Position numbers and translations under genes: made by a program. The notes below the pieces were generated by a model, which was not told where the DNA came from, ran no database searches, and saw nothing but the letters and a program-made list of their open reading frames with translations. From positions 1 to 64,000 of the forward strand of contig CP049016.1 of the NCBI GenBank assembly GCA_004376055.2: a stretch of DNA of 64,000 bases, in the 5' to 3' direction. The stretch comes from Nitrospirales bacterium LBB_01. Lineage in GTDB: Bacteria > Nitrospirota > Thermodesulfovibrionia > Thermodesulfovibrionales > Magnetobacteriaceae. Shown here piece by piece: positions 18,974 through 28,200 of the stretch (its first letter is position 1; each line of letters opens with the position of its first letter).

Positions 18974-19429
18974 ATGCAAACTGTAGTAGCCAAAGGTATA
19001 ACACACGGAGTGTATGTAATCACAGCAAATGCAAACGGTAAAATTAACGGCATGACCGCAAGCTGGGTCTCTCAGGTGTCATTTAGTCCTCTGATGTTAA
19101 TGGTTTCAATTGCTCCGGGCAGGTATTCAAATGAGTTAATAAAAAAGTCGGGTTATTTTGCAATAAATGTCTTATCCTCTAAGCAAGACGAAGAGGCTCG
19201 GCTTTTTGGTTTCAATAGCGGCAGAGATGTCGATAAGTTTAAAAATATCGCTCATTTTAAAGCGCCAAACGGCTCGCCAATAATTGAAAGCGCTATGGCT
19301 TATTGTGAATGTACGCTTGATCATGTGTTTTCAGCAGGTGACCATGAGCTTTTTGTTGGAAACGTCGTTGCTGCAAAACTTCTAAAAGATGTTGACCCAT
19401 TGCTGTTTGTATGGGATAAGTTCTTTTAG
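18974..19429 (+). CDS. Flavin reductase-like (FMN-binding split-barrel) protein
   Basis: This 151-residue protein has the flavin reductase-like fold: GVYVITANANGKINGMTASWVSQVSFSPLMLMVSIAPGRYSNELI, then FAINVLS, and HELFVGNVVAAKLL. Such proteins bind FMN and pass electrons from NAD(P)H, or serve as the reductase half of two-component systems. It lies 12 bp upstream of msrP and co-directional with it. In known MsrPQ systems MsrQ can take electrons from a cytosolic flavin reductase (Fre), so this protein could be that donor; this is inference. Confidence 0.85.
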   Translation: MQTVVAKGITHGVYVITANANGKINGMTASWVSQVSFSPLMLMVSIAPGRYSNELIKKSGYFAINVLSSKQDEEARLFGFNSGRDVDKFKNIAHFKAPNGSPIIESAMAYCECTLDHVFSAGDHELFVGNVVAAKLLKDVDPLLFVWDKFF

Positions 19430-19441
19430 GTTAAGAATTAT

Positions 19442-20389
19442 ATGCTGATTAAAAAACCTGATGACATCAAGAGTTCGGAAATCACAGATGAGTCTATATA
19501 CCTAAAACGGAGGAGTTTCCTTGCAACTGCGTTTAAGGCCCTAACCTTTGTCCTTATGCCTTCTGTGGCCTTTTCAGAGGAGCTGCCTCAGGGAAAGAAA
19601 TTATCATTTACGCCGGATAAGCGCTACACAGTGGATGACGCTCAGACGCCTTATGAGAGCGCTGTAAGCTACAACAATTTTTACGAGTTTTCACTTAATA
19701 AAGAAGATGTTAAAGGCTTAAGCCACGGCTTTAAGGTGCGCCCATGGACCGTGACCGTTGACGGTCTCGTAAAAAAACCAACCGTTTACGATATAGACCA
19801 GCTTATTAAAACTCTTCCGCAGACTGAACGCATCTACCGTCACAGATGTGTTGAGGGCTGGTCTATGGTAATTCCGTGGATAGGTTTTCAGCTTTCTGAC
19901 CTTATTAAGCAAGTGGAGCCTGATTCCCGTGCAAAGTACGTTAAGTTTACCTCTGTTCATAACCCAGAGGTTATGATTGGCCAGAGGAGGGGAACACTGA
20001 ACTGGCCCTACGTCGAAGGGTTGCGGCTTGATGAGGCGTTAAATCCTCTAACGCTGATGGCAGTTGGAATGTACGGTCATGAAATGCCCAACCAAAACGG
20101 TGCACCGCTTAGACTTATCGTTCCCTGGAAATACGGCTTTAAGGGTATTAAGTCTATTGTAAGGATTACTTTTACCGATACAATGCCTGTAACCTCCTGG
20201 AATTTGGCGGCTCCCAGCGAATACGGCTTCTTTGCCAATGTTAATCCCAATGTTGATCATCCGCGCTGGAGTCAGGGGAGTGAAAGAAGAATAGGTAAAA
20301 TTATCAGACAAAAAACCATGATTTTTAATGGTTACCAAAAAGAGGTCGCAGGTCTTTATACCGGTATGGATTTGACCAAAAACTTCTGA
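19442..20389 (+). CDS. msrP: Methionine sulfoxide reductase catalytic subunit MsrP (YedY family, molybdopterin)
   Basis: This periplasmic molybdenum enzyme repairs oxidised methionines in envelope proteins. The 315-residue precursor has a Tat signal (KRRSFLATAFKALTFVLMPSVAFS, twin Arg at 23-24), and the cofactor-ligating cysteine in RHRCVEGWSMVIPW (Cys136). The family sequence GAPLRLIVPWKYGFKGIKSI and the C-terminal MDLTKNF are also present. msrQ begins 2 bp after the stop, the standard arrangement. Assembly needs molybdopterin synthesis genes, which are not in this window. Confidence 0.95.
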   Translation: MLIKKPDDIKSSEITDESIYLKRRSFLATAFKALTFVLMPSVAFSEELPQGKKLSFTPDKRYTVDDAQTPYESAVSYNNFYEFSLNKEDVKGLSHGFKVRPWTVTVDGLVKKPTVYDIDQLIKTLPQTERIYRHRCVEGWSMVIPWIGFQLSDLIKQVEPDSRAKYVKFTSVHNPEVMIGQRRGTLNWPYVEGLRLDEALNPLTLMAVGMYGHEMPNQNGAPLRLIVPWKYGFKGIKSIVRITFTDTMPVTSWNLAAPSEYGFFANVNPNVDHPRWSQGSERRIGKIIRQKTMIFNGYQKEVAGLYTGMDLTKNF

Positions 20390-20391
20390 GC

Positions 20392-20988
20392 ATGGCAGAA
20401 AACTCCGGCACAAGAGGCGGCGTTTTAAGGGCGCTTGCATATTATGCTCTGTGCCTTAGTCCATTGTTTTACTTGATATTCCTTGCAATAAACAACTCAC
20501 TTGGTGCTAATCCCATTGAAAAACTTATCCGCCTTACTGGAACCTTCACCTACTACTTTATCATAATGACGCTTTCCGTAACTCCAGTCTACGACATCCT
20601 TAAAATAAGTTATGTGCAGAGATATAGAAAAACGCTTGGGCTTTTTAGTTTTTTTTATGGGTCACTTCACTTTTTAATTTATGCCGGAGTGGATCATCTA
20701 TTTAATTTCACTGAGATATTTGAAGACATGATAAAACACAAGAGGATATTTGCTGGGGTTGCGGCATATTTAATCATGATTCCACTTGCTGTGACCTCAA
20801 CTCGTTGGGCTAAGAAAAAAATGGGCGGAAAGAGATGGAAAACATTGCACAGATTTTTCTATCTGAGCGCTATTGCCTCAGCAACACACTATCTGTTGCT
20901 TGTTAAAAGAGACCTGAGAGAACCTGCTATATATTTCACAGTTGTGCTATTTTTGTTATCATATCGCATGAGGTACTTAAAAGCATGA
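20392..20988 (+). CDS. msrQ: MsrQ, heme b membrane subunit for MsrP
   Basis: MsrQ is the inner-membrane cytochrome that passes electrons to MsrP. The 198-residue product has about six hydrophobic segments and the ferric-reductase-like heme residues: His in FFYGSLHFLIYAGVDH and His in LHRFFYLSAIASATHYLLLV. It begins 2 bp after the msrP stop and overlaps the next gene by 4 bp (ATGA), so translation is probably coupled along the operon. Confidence 0.93.
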   Translation: MAENSGTRGGVLRALAYYALCLSPLFYLIFLAINNSLGANPIEKLIRLTGTFTYYFIIMTLSVTPVYDILKISYVQRYRKTLGLFSFFYGSLHFLIYAGVDHLFNFTEIFEDMIKHKRIFAGVAAYLIMIPLAVTSTRWAKKKMGGKRWKTLHRFFYLSAIASATHYLLLVKRDLREPAIYFTVVLFLLSYRMRYLKA

Positions 20989-21452
20989 AATACGACAGGT
21001 ACTTTTTTGACTATCTAACTACACAATTTGGCAGATTTTTTCTGATTTATTCAGACGCAGCGATTACGGGTACGACATTTACGGCTCCGGAAAATGCAGA
21101 ATACAAAAAATGCGGGCTGCCTCTGTTTTCAGAGCTTAATGAGTATTTTTGCGGGAAAAGGAGAGAATTTACACAGGGGTTGATAAACTTTTCCGATATG
21201 ACCCCTTTTAGACGTTCTGTCTATAATGAACTGTTGAGAGTGCCATTTGGTGAGGTGATAACGTATGGTGGTTTAGCACGGCGAGTTGGAAAACCTAGCA
21301 GTGCAAGGGCAGTGGGGCAAGCCATGAGGGTCAATCCCTTTCCTATCCTAATCCCATGTCATAGGGTTATCGGCAGCAGCGGCTCTTTGGGCGGCTACTC
21401 GGAGGGAATTGATATTAAGATTAAACTTCTTGAGTTTGAAAAAAAAGGGTAG
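20985..21452 (+). CDS. ogt: Methylated-DNA--protein-cysteine S-methyltransferase
   Basis: This suicide repair protein takes the alkyl group from O6-alkylguanine onto a cysteine. The 155-residue product has the helix-turn-helix region VPFGEVITYGGLARRVGKPSSARAVGQAMRVNP and the active site IPCHRVIGS with acceptor Cys125. The N-terminal 70 residues are less conserved, as usual in the family. Its ATG overlaps the msrQ stop, so an alkylation repair protein rides in the same operon as a methionine repair system. Confidence 0.94.
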   Translation: MKYDRYFFDYLTTQFGRFFLIYSDAAITGTTFTAPENAEYKKCGLPLFSELNEYFCGKRREFTQGLINFSDMTPFRRSVYNELLRVPFGEVITYGGLARRVGKPSSARAVGQAMRVNPFPILIPCHRVIGSSGSLGGYSEGIDIKIKLLEFEKKG

Positions 21453-21620
21453 ATAGAACCGCCTACCCAAATTACAATAAAGAATTCTCTTTTTTGCAAA
21501 AAAATTTTCTAAAAAACAAAAAAATTGGACACTTTCATATATAATGTAGTAAATTATACGTGGTTGAATTTAGATGGCTGAAGGTGGCCGATAAAAATGG
21601 GAACGCAAGAGGTGAAGTAG

Positions 21621-22571
21621 ATGTCAACATCTGGCAGACCGGCAGGGCAGTGCAGTGTGCTGCTTGTTGGAGCGCTCGGGTTTGTAGGCACGGAACTGGC
21701 GAATGAATGTCTGGCTCAAGGTAAGACACTTCGGATTTTAGTTCGTCCGGATAGTGCAAAAGACGCCAATAAGCTCAAGAAGATATCTTCACTGAGAGCA
21801 AAAGGCGCTCATGTTATAGAGGGCAGCCTTGAAGACGTGGAATCCCTTAAAAGGGCTGTTGACGGAGTAAAAACTGTCTTAAGCTCTGTCGGCATTGACA
21901 GTTTGGAAAGCCAGGGGGATCTCATACAGGTCTCTTTAGATGCGGGTGTTGAGAGATTTATCCCGTCTGACTTCGGTCTGAACCCTTACTTTGTAGGCGT
22001 AGGCATTAGTAATGTTCTTGACATGAAGTTACGCGTTCATGAGGCAGTGTGGGACAGCCGCATAGGTTATACGTTTATTTATGCCGGTTGTTTAATGGAG
22101 TGGTATGCAGTAAATCTGGGGATGCTTTCCTATCCTGAACCTGCTCCGCCTTTACCGCAAGCTACCGATGTTTACGGTTCAGGGGATAAACTTGCCGCCT
22201 TGGCTCTGACCCGTGACGTTGCAAAGGTCACCATCAGGGCACTTGATGACCCTGCAATGCTCTATAAACACATACATATAATTGGCGATGCTATTTCTCA
22301 AAACGAGATGATCCGGATATTTGAGTCACAATTTGCCTGCCAGGTTGAGAGAGTTCCGGTTAGTTTTGATGAACTACAGCAGACTATTTTTGATGCTAAA
22401 GAGGATAAGGATTTTTTCAGATTAATAACAGCCCAACTAGCCGATACTATATGGATGCGCGGCAGTAGTGTTGTTGTCCCGGACAATTGTGTAAACTCAT
22501 CCGTTGCGTACCCTGATATAAAAATGACCTCATTTACTGATTTTATCAAAACAGTTAAATACAGCCGTTAA
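21621..22571 (+). CDS. NmrA-like NAD(P)-binding Rossmann protein (isoflavone reductase-like)
   Basis: This 316-residue atypical short-chain dehydrogenase-like protein has the dinucleotide-binding strand VLLVGALGFVGTELA (GxxGxxG), an acceptor region RILVRPDS that favours NADP, and HVIEGSLEDVESLKRAVDGVKTVLSSVG. It then has VERFIPSDFGLNP, as in the isoflavone reductase/phenylcoumaran group; the Lys of that group is seen in DMKLRVHEAVWDS. The start follows AGAGGTGAAGTAG. It heads a three-gene cluster with a TIM-barrel protein and a JAMM peptidase. The substrate is unknown. Confidence 0.82.
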   Translation: MSTSGRPAGQCSVLLVGALGFVGTELANECLAQGKTLRILVRPDSAKDANKLKKISSLRAKGAHVIEGSLEDVESLKRAVDGVKTVLSSVGIDSLESQGDLIQVSLDAGVERFIPSDFGLNPYFVGVGISNVLDMKLRVHEAVWDSRIGYTFIYAGCLMEWYAVNLGMLSYPEPAPPLPQATDVYGSGDKLAALALTRDVAKVTIRALDDPAMLYKHIHIIGDAISQNEMIRIFESQFACQVERVPVSFDELQQTIFDAKEDKDFFRLITAQLADTIWMRGSSVVVPDNCVNSSVAYPDIKMTSFTDFIKTVKYSR

Positions 22572-22572
22572 A

Positions 22573-23391
22573 GTGTGCCCCTGGTGTATTAGAATAGGCA
22601 ATCAAACGGCATTTTCTGCAGAGTCTCCGGAACTACCCTTTAACTATGCAATAGAGCACTCCTTTGACTCATTTGAATGGTTTCCAGATAAGAAAGACTA
22701 CGGTCAGGGCTGGCTTGAAGGCGATATAAATAATGTAAAACGATGTGAAATCCGTGCTAAAGCCCTGATGTACGACATATCGCTTTCCGTCCATGCTCCG
22801 GTTACGTTTAATCCGCTAAGAGGAGGCAGTGCTGAGGACTTCACTGTTACTCTTGACTTTGCCCTTGATATTGGTGCCTCCCTTATCAACATACACTTAT
22901 TTACTGAGGAGGGGATTCCTGCATTTACCAAAGCCATAGTCCCGCTTATTGAGTTAACATCAAAGCACGGACTGAAACTTTCTATTGAAAACACAACCAC
23001 TACATCGCCTGAGGACTTTAATGAGCTGTTTAGTGTTTTAAAAACACATAGCGCCGAGCATGTCGGAATGTGTCTGGACATAGGGCACGCTAATGTGTTT
23101 TACGGCACAAGAAACAATTTCCTCAGATATATGGATTTGCTCTTAGAGACAGTACCTATCATCCATCTGCACATTCACGAAAACTACGGGGATGTTGACA
23201 GCCATTTAACTATCTTTACCGGGCCGTCCGCTGAAAACCCGCTTGGGATGAAGTGTTTTATAAAGCGCCTGAAAATGCGGAATTTTACCGGTATGATGGT
23301 TTTAGAGCAATGGCCGTCACAGCCCTCTTTACTTAACACAGGCAGAGACAAACTTTTGGAGCTGATACAACATGAAGAAAACAAACCTTAG
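22573..23391 (+). CDS. Sugar phosphate isomerase/epimerase-type TIM-barrel protein
   Basis: This 272-residue protein of the AP endonuclease family 2/xylose isomerase-like barrel has LSVHAPVTFNPL, SLINIHLFTEEG, LKLSIENTTTTSPEDF with a metal-ligand Glu, VGMCLDIGHANVF with Asp/His ligands, and IIHLHIHENYGDVDSHL with His ligands. The metal site is therefore complete. It starts at GTG two bases after the preceding stop and its end overlaps the next gene by 20 bp, so the three are one operon. I cannot say whether it acts on a sugar, a hydroxypyruvate or DNA. Confidence 0.82.
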   Translation: MCPWCIRIGNQTAFSAESPELPFNYAIEHSFDSFEWFPDKKDYGQGWLEGDINNVKRCEIRAKALMYDISLSVHAPVTFNPLRGGSAEDFTVTLDFALDIGASLINIHLFTEEGIPAFTKAIVPLIELTSKHGLKLSIENTTTTSPEDFNELFSVLKTHSAEHVGMCLDIGHANVFYGTRNNFLRYMDLLLETVPIIHLHIHENYGDVDSHLTIFTGPSAENPLGMKCFIKRLKMRNFTGMMVLEQWPSQPSLLNTGRDKLLELIQHEENKP

Positions 23392-23818
23392 CAAAGAGAC
23401 ACTCCAACAGATTTTCAATCACGCAGTAAGTGAATACCCGGATGAGTGCTGCGGAATTGTAACTAAAAATGAGCAGACCGAGAAAGTCCATCAGTGTAAA
23501 AACATACAGAACGAACTACACAAAAGCGATCCTGTAAGACATTGCCGCACGGCGGCAACAGCTTATGCTATAGACAGGGACGAGGCAACTCGGATATTCT
23601 CAGAGGCTTATAAGTCAGGGGGGACGGTTGCAGCATTTTACCACTCACACCCTGATCATGAGGCATATTTTTCTGAGGAGGACATAGCAGCTCAGACTGT
23701 GTTTGGCGAGCCGGAATTCCCGCAAGCGTTACAGATTGTTGTCTCTGTCAGACTTGGAATTATAAACAACCACAAATGTTTTTGTTGGGACGGCAAGAAT
23801 TTTGAAGAGTTAATCTGA
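23372..23818 (+). CDS. JAMM/MPN+ metalloprotease (Mov34 family)
   Basis: This 148-residue JAB1/MPN domain zinc peptidase has the N-terminal Glu region (VSEYPDECCGIV) and the complete JAMM motif AAFYHSHPDHEAYFSEEDI (HxHP, Ser and Asp). In bacteria such enzymes trim the C-terminus of ubiquitin-like sulfur carriers so that they end in Gly-Gly, for example in cysteine synthesis. No ThiS/MoaD-type gene is seen nearby, so the substrate is open. It overlaps the TIM-barrel gene by 20 bp. Confidence 0.88.
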   Translation: MKKTNLSKETLQQIFNHAVSEYPDECCGIVTKNEQTEKVHQCKNIQNELHKSDPVRHCRTAATAYAIDRDEATRIFSEAYKSGGTVAAFYHSHPDHEAYFSEEDIAAQTVFGEPEFPQALQIVVSVRLGIINNHKCFCWDGKNFEELI

Positions 23819-23997
23819 ACTCTTCAAAAGCCGTGCCACAGTCACGCTAATTTGTTTATAGATGCTTCAAACTGTATCGAGCAGCAGTCAGAAGTATAAC
23901 AAGGCGGCAAGGAGAAAGCGACGGAGGCGTACTTTTAGTACGTTGAGGAGCTTTTGACGTATGCCAACGAAGTTAGACGATTAAATGCCGCTTGATA
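23819..23997. repeat. Intergenic repeat-like segment with GTACTTTTAGTAC hairpin
   Basis: This 179-bp gap contains a GC-balanced segment (about 23905-23985) with the pattern AACAAGGCGGCAAGGAGAAAGC and a small hairpin GTACT-TTT-AGTAC, then GAGGAGCTTTTGACG and GCCAACGAAG. I know similar extragenic segments from other bacterial genomes, but only one copy is in this window. It lies between convergent genes and may help end transcription. Confidence 0.4.
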
Positions 23998-24204
23998 TTA
24001 GTCCACAGGGGTTACTTCTGTAGCCTTTAGTCCTTTATTGTCCTCAATAATCTCAAAAGAGACACGCTGCCCCTCTTCTAACGTTTTAAATCCGTTGCCT
24101 TGAATTGATGTGTAGTGTACAAACACATCCGGCCCCTCAGCCCTTGAAATAAAACCATACCCCTTAGTCTTGTTAAACCACTTCACTGTTCCTTCTAACG
24201 CCAT
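23998..24204 (-). CDS. cspA: Cold-shock domain protein
   Basis: This 68-residue single-stranded nucleic acid chaperone has the RNP1 motif KGYGFIS and RNP2 motif VFVHYTSI, and ends in [11 protein letters not shown]. The length is typical of the family. The ATG follows a usable AAGGAGTT ribosome binding site, and a consensus promoter lies about 54 bases upstream. It is transcribed against its neighbours on both sides. Cold induction cannot be judged from the short leader. Confidence 0.96.
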   Translation of the reverse strand: MALEGTVKWFNKTKGYGFISRAEGPDVFVHYTSIQGNGFKTLEEGQRVSFEIIEDNKGLKATEVTPVD

Positions 24205-24257
24205 ACTTAAAAACTCCTTACTAACATATTTACTGCCATTAAAAACGGACTCTACAT

Positions 24258-24287
24258 TTTATAGCTTTTTGCAGAGCTGATTGTCAA
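24258..24287 (-). promoter_or_regulatory. Sigma-70 promoter of the cold-shock gene
   Basis: On the minus strand TTGACA, an 18-base spacer and TATAAA. The predicted leader is about 45 bases, short compared with the long thermosensing leader of E. coli cspA. Confidence 0.75.
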
Positions 24288-24426
24288 GAGAAACGATTTG
24301 TTTTTTTTACCGGTGATATAGTTACATTAATCATGAGCTAAATCATAGACCCTCTGACAGCATTATATTAAACTGGCTGTACAATTGAAACTAAATTACA
24401 TAACTAACTTAACGGAGGTAACAACA

Positions 24427-24873
24427 ATGTCTGATGAATGTCCATCGTGCTCGTCGGTGGGGCCGCGTGAGCCGGAAAGTGCAAGCGATTACAGGTTAAC
24501 CCACTGGCCTATACAGATAGGCCTAATGGGAACAACGATACCGTTTTTAAATGATGCCGAACTGCTCGTTGCCGCTGATTGCACGGCTTTTGCCGCCTTA
24601 AATTTCCATGATAGATTTCTAAGAAACAATAAAGTCCTAATCGGCTGCCCTAAACTTGACAACGGGCAGGCCTATCTGGATAAGTTTGCCGAAATATTTG
24701 CCAACATGGCGATTAAGAAACTGACATGCCTGAGAATGGAGGTGCCGTGTTGCGGAGGGCTTACCGCTATATTAAATGAGGCTATGAATCGCTCTGGTAA
24801 AGAGATTCCTTTTTATGAGACAATTATCGGAGTTAAAGGCGACACGTTAAACGAGAGAAAACTCAGGGGATAG
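24427..24873 (+). CDS. Small cysteine-containing protein resembling ferredoxin-associated domains
   Basis: The start is set at the ATG after ACGGAGGTAACAACA, giving 148 residues, although the frame stays open upstream to 24385. The protein has an N-terminal CPSC motif, then HWPIQIGLMGTTIPFLNDAELLVAADCTAFAALNFHDRFL, VLIGCPKLD and MEVPCCGGL. This matches the domain that often follows two 4Fe-4S clusters in anaerobe iron-sulfur proteins, where it may ligate metal through conserved Cys. Here it stands without the ferredoxin part. The function is unknown; a redox or cofactor-binding role is likely. Confidence 0.75.
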   Translation: MSDECPSCSSVGPREPESASDYRLTHWPIQIGLMGTTIPFLNDAELLVAADCTAFAALNFHDRFLRNNKVLIGCPKLDNGQAYLDKFAEIFANMAIKKLTCLRMEVPCCGGLTAILNEAMNRSGKEIPFYETIIGVKGDTLNERKLRG

Positions 24874-24934
24874 ATACCCTGCGTCATCTGCGGAATATCT
24901 CTGATACGAGTTGCGTTCAAAGATATAAATAAAA

Positions 24935-25102
24935 AACTGGATTCCTGCCTTCGCAGGAATGACAATAAAATAAGGAATGGCCTCCACTAAAGGGGAATCC
25001 CCTGTAAAATAGCTCTCCCTTATCATTCTCGTCTTTCCTTTTTTGTCATTCCCGCCTCTCCCCTTTGTCATTCCCGCCTCCGAGCGGGAATCCAGTCCTT
25101 TT
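24935..25102. repeat. Dispersed palindromic element, inverted copy with long centre
   Basis: This copy runs in the opposite orientation: ACTGGATTCCTGC..GCAGGAAT at the left and ATTCCCGC..GCGGGAATCCAGTCC at the right. Its centre carries AGGGGAATCCCCT next to a TGTAAAATAG stretch. The same centre, inverted, occurs in the copy at 28828-28968, so these two form a longer subfamily. The copy fills about half of the 353-bp gap before the hybrid kinase gene. Confidence 0.85.
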
Positions 25103-25226
25103 CCCACCATTATATTACCTTTTTGGAAGCTACTTGGTATTAAAAATTCCCACTACTCCTGTTTCTTCTATTAAAATGTTAAAATAAGTCAAAAATGCAA
25201 ATGATGATAAATTAAGGAGAAACTGA

Positions 25227-28200
25227 ATGTTTAAAAATCTTAAAATAGGAACCCGCATTACTCTTGGGTATTTACTTATACTGTCTATTTTCCTTCTTCT
25301 GTCTTTTTATGCGATAAGCAAACTGGATTATACAACCGAGCAAACAAAAAACCTCTACGAACATCCTTTTACGGTAAAAAGTAATCTGCTTTCTATACAA
25401 GCAAATACTTTCAGAATAAGATTTTTATTAAGAAAGGCTTATACTCAGACAAATAATGATGACTTAATGGATACTAAAATACTGGTGTCCTCTATTGAAC
25501 CTCAAATAATAAATGAACTTACAGCAGTGGAAAATCTCTTTTTAGGCGATAAGAAATTAATAAAACAAATTCATACTAATTATGACAAATACATGTCCCT
25601 TCACGATGATTACTTTAATCTGCTGCTACAGGGTAAAAAAACTGAAGCGCTAACGATGCTTGATACTAAACTTTATGCAAATGCCGCAGAAAATGAAAAA
25701 CTAATAAAAGAAGCTATGGATTTTGCATCTAACAAAGCAGAGTCATTTTATGAAAACACTCAAAAGTCAAACAAAGAATCTAAAAATATTCTCTATATTA
25801 TTTTGGGTGTTACAATCTTTTTAAGCTGCATTTTTGCATTTGTATTTATACGAAGCATCACAGCTCCGGTTGTTGATTTGATAGAAGCAACTAAAGAAGT
25901 CGGCTCCGGTAATCTGAGTTTAAATATGGCAGTATCTTCACGCGATGAAATCGGACAATTATCCAGAGAATTTCAGAATATGATTGAAAACCTACGCGCT
26001 ATATCGTCAGAGAGAGATATAGACGACTGGAAAAAAACCGGATCCGCTACAATAGGCGAAATAACGCGCGGTGAGCAAGACATCGTCACTCTATCTCAAA
26101 ACCTGATAAAATTTATTTCAGAGTATATGGGAGCTTTGATAGGGGCAATCTATATGACCCAGAAAAATCAAAAAGTACTAAAACTAACCGGCACGTACGC
26201 TCACAACACACGAAAGAACTTGTCAAACAAGTTTGCCTTTGGCGATGGTCTTGTGGGGCAGGCAGCGCTTGAAAAGCAAACCATAGTGCTTACCAATGTG
26301 CCCAATGATTATATAAAAGTTACATCGGGGCTTGGAGAAAGAGCACCTTCAAATATAATGGTTACGCCGCTTATTTATAACGGAGAAGTCAAAGGCATAA
26401 TAGAAATCGGCTCATTTATCGCCTTTACCGAGCATCAAACTAAGTTTATGAATTCCGTCTCAGAAAATATTGCTATAGCCTTCAATACCGCTCAATCACG
26501 TGAGAGTATGAAAGAGCTTTTGGAAATTACTCAAAATCAGGCCGAAGAGCTTCAAGTGCAGCAGGAGGAACTGATAGCCAACAATGAAGCTCTGGCAAAT
26601 CAGACAAAAATTCTGAAAGAATCTGAAGTTAAACTTCAGGAACAGCAAGAGGAACTAAGACAAGCCAACGAGGAACTTGAAGAGCACGCTCGCCTTATGG
26701 AAAAACGGCGCGATGAGATTCGGAAAAAGAACATTGAGCTTGAGAAAAATCAGGAAGTTAACCTGCAAAAAACCAAAGAGCTTGAAATAACAAGTAAGTA
26801 CAAGTCCGAATTTTTGGCTAACATGTCCCATGAGCTAAGAACTCCGCTTAACAGCATACTCCTGCTTTCAAAATTCCTCTCACAAAATAAAGACACTAAC
26901 CTTACCGAAAAACAAATGGAATGCGCCAACACTATTCACTCCTCAGGGAAAGACCTGCTCAGTCTGATTAACGACATTCTGGATTTGTCAAAAGTTGAGG
27001 CCGGCAAAGTTGAGCTGCACGTTGAGGCTATTGAGACAGACAGAGTGAAAGCATTCATAGAGAGCAATTTCTATCCCTTTACACAAGAGAAACACCTGTC
27101 ACTGAACGTGACTATTTCGGAAAATGCGCCAAAATATATTCACACCGATATTCAAAAAATGGAGCAGATAATCAGAAATCTGCTGTCTAACGCCGTCAAG
27201 TTTACAGAAAAAGGCTCAATTACGGTAACAATAGATAAGGCCTCAGTTGATAGTGTGTTATCAATTTCAGTTGCCGACACAGGCATTGGAATCCCTCAGG
27301 ATAAACTTTCCGTGATATTTGAGGCATTTAAACAAGCCGATGGCACAACAAGCAGAAAGTATGGAGGCACGGGGCTTGGGCTTACCATTTCAAAAGAGCT
27401 TGTTAAACTCCTTAGAGGCGAGATAATAGTAAAGAGCGTATTTGGCTCAGGGAGCACCTTTACCATACTGCTTCCTGATTTAAAAAGCCTTGCTCCGGCT
27501 CAAGGACACCCTGAGGAGAAACCATATGAAACAATGGCTGACACACCGCCTGTAAAAAGAGAACCTGCGTTAAAAGGAAAGACGTTAGAGGACGACAGAG
27601 AGAGCTTATCTGATGGGGGCAAATCGGTTTTGATAATAGAAGATGACACGGCATTTGCAAAAATCCTGCTTGATGTAAGCCGCGAAAGAGGCTATAAGGG
27701 TATAATAGCGCAGGATGGAGAACACGGCATAGAATGCGCACACAAGTACAAACCTGATGCGATAATTCTGGATATGGGACTGCCCGATATGGACGGCTGG
27801 ACGGTAATTGAGCGCCTTAAAGACTCATCAGAGACTCGCAGCATTCCGATACACATAATCTCTGCGTCGGAAAAAAACATAGACGTCATTAAATCAGGCA
27901 GTGTTGGTTATCTGACAAAACCTGTTACAATGGAAAAAATTGAAGAGGCTTTCAACAAACTGGAAAGTATATTTTCAGGCGAAAAGAAACAGATTCTGGC
28001 AATACACCTTGAACCTCAACAGGAGTCTGCGCTTAATGAGCTGATTAAAAACACAAATGTAGGCGTCAATTATGTATCGGCAAAGAAGGCTCAACAGATA
28101 GTGGAAACAAATACTTACAACTTTATTGTAATGAACCTTACCGACAATGAACCCGTAAGTTTTAGTTTCCTTGATAAAATTAAAAACACGGAAACCTTAA

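Noticed and set aside
24385-24873. Full 2x4Fe-4S ferredoxin
   Set aside because: Only the domain that usually follows the ferredoxin is present; the Cx2Cx2Cx3C cluster motifs are absent.
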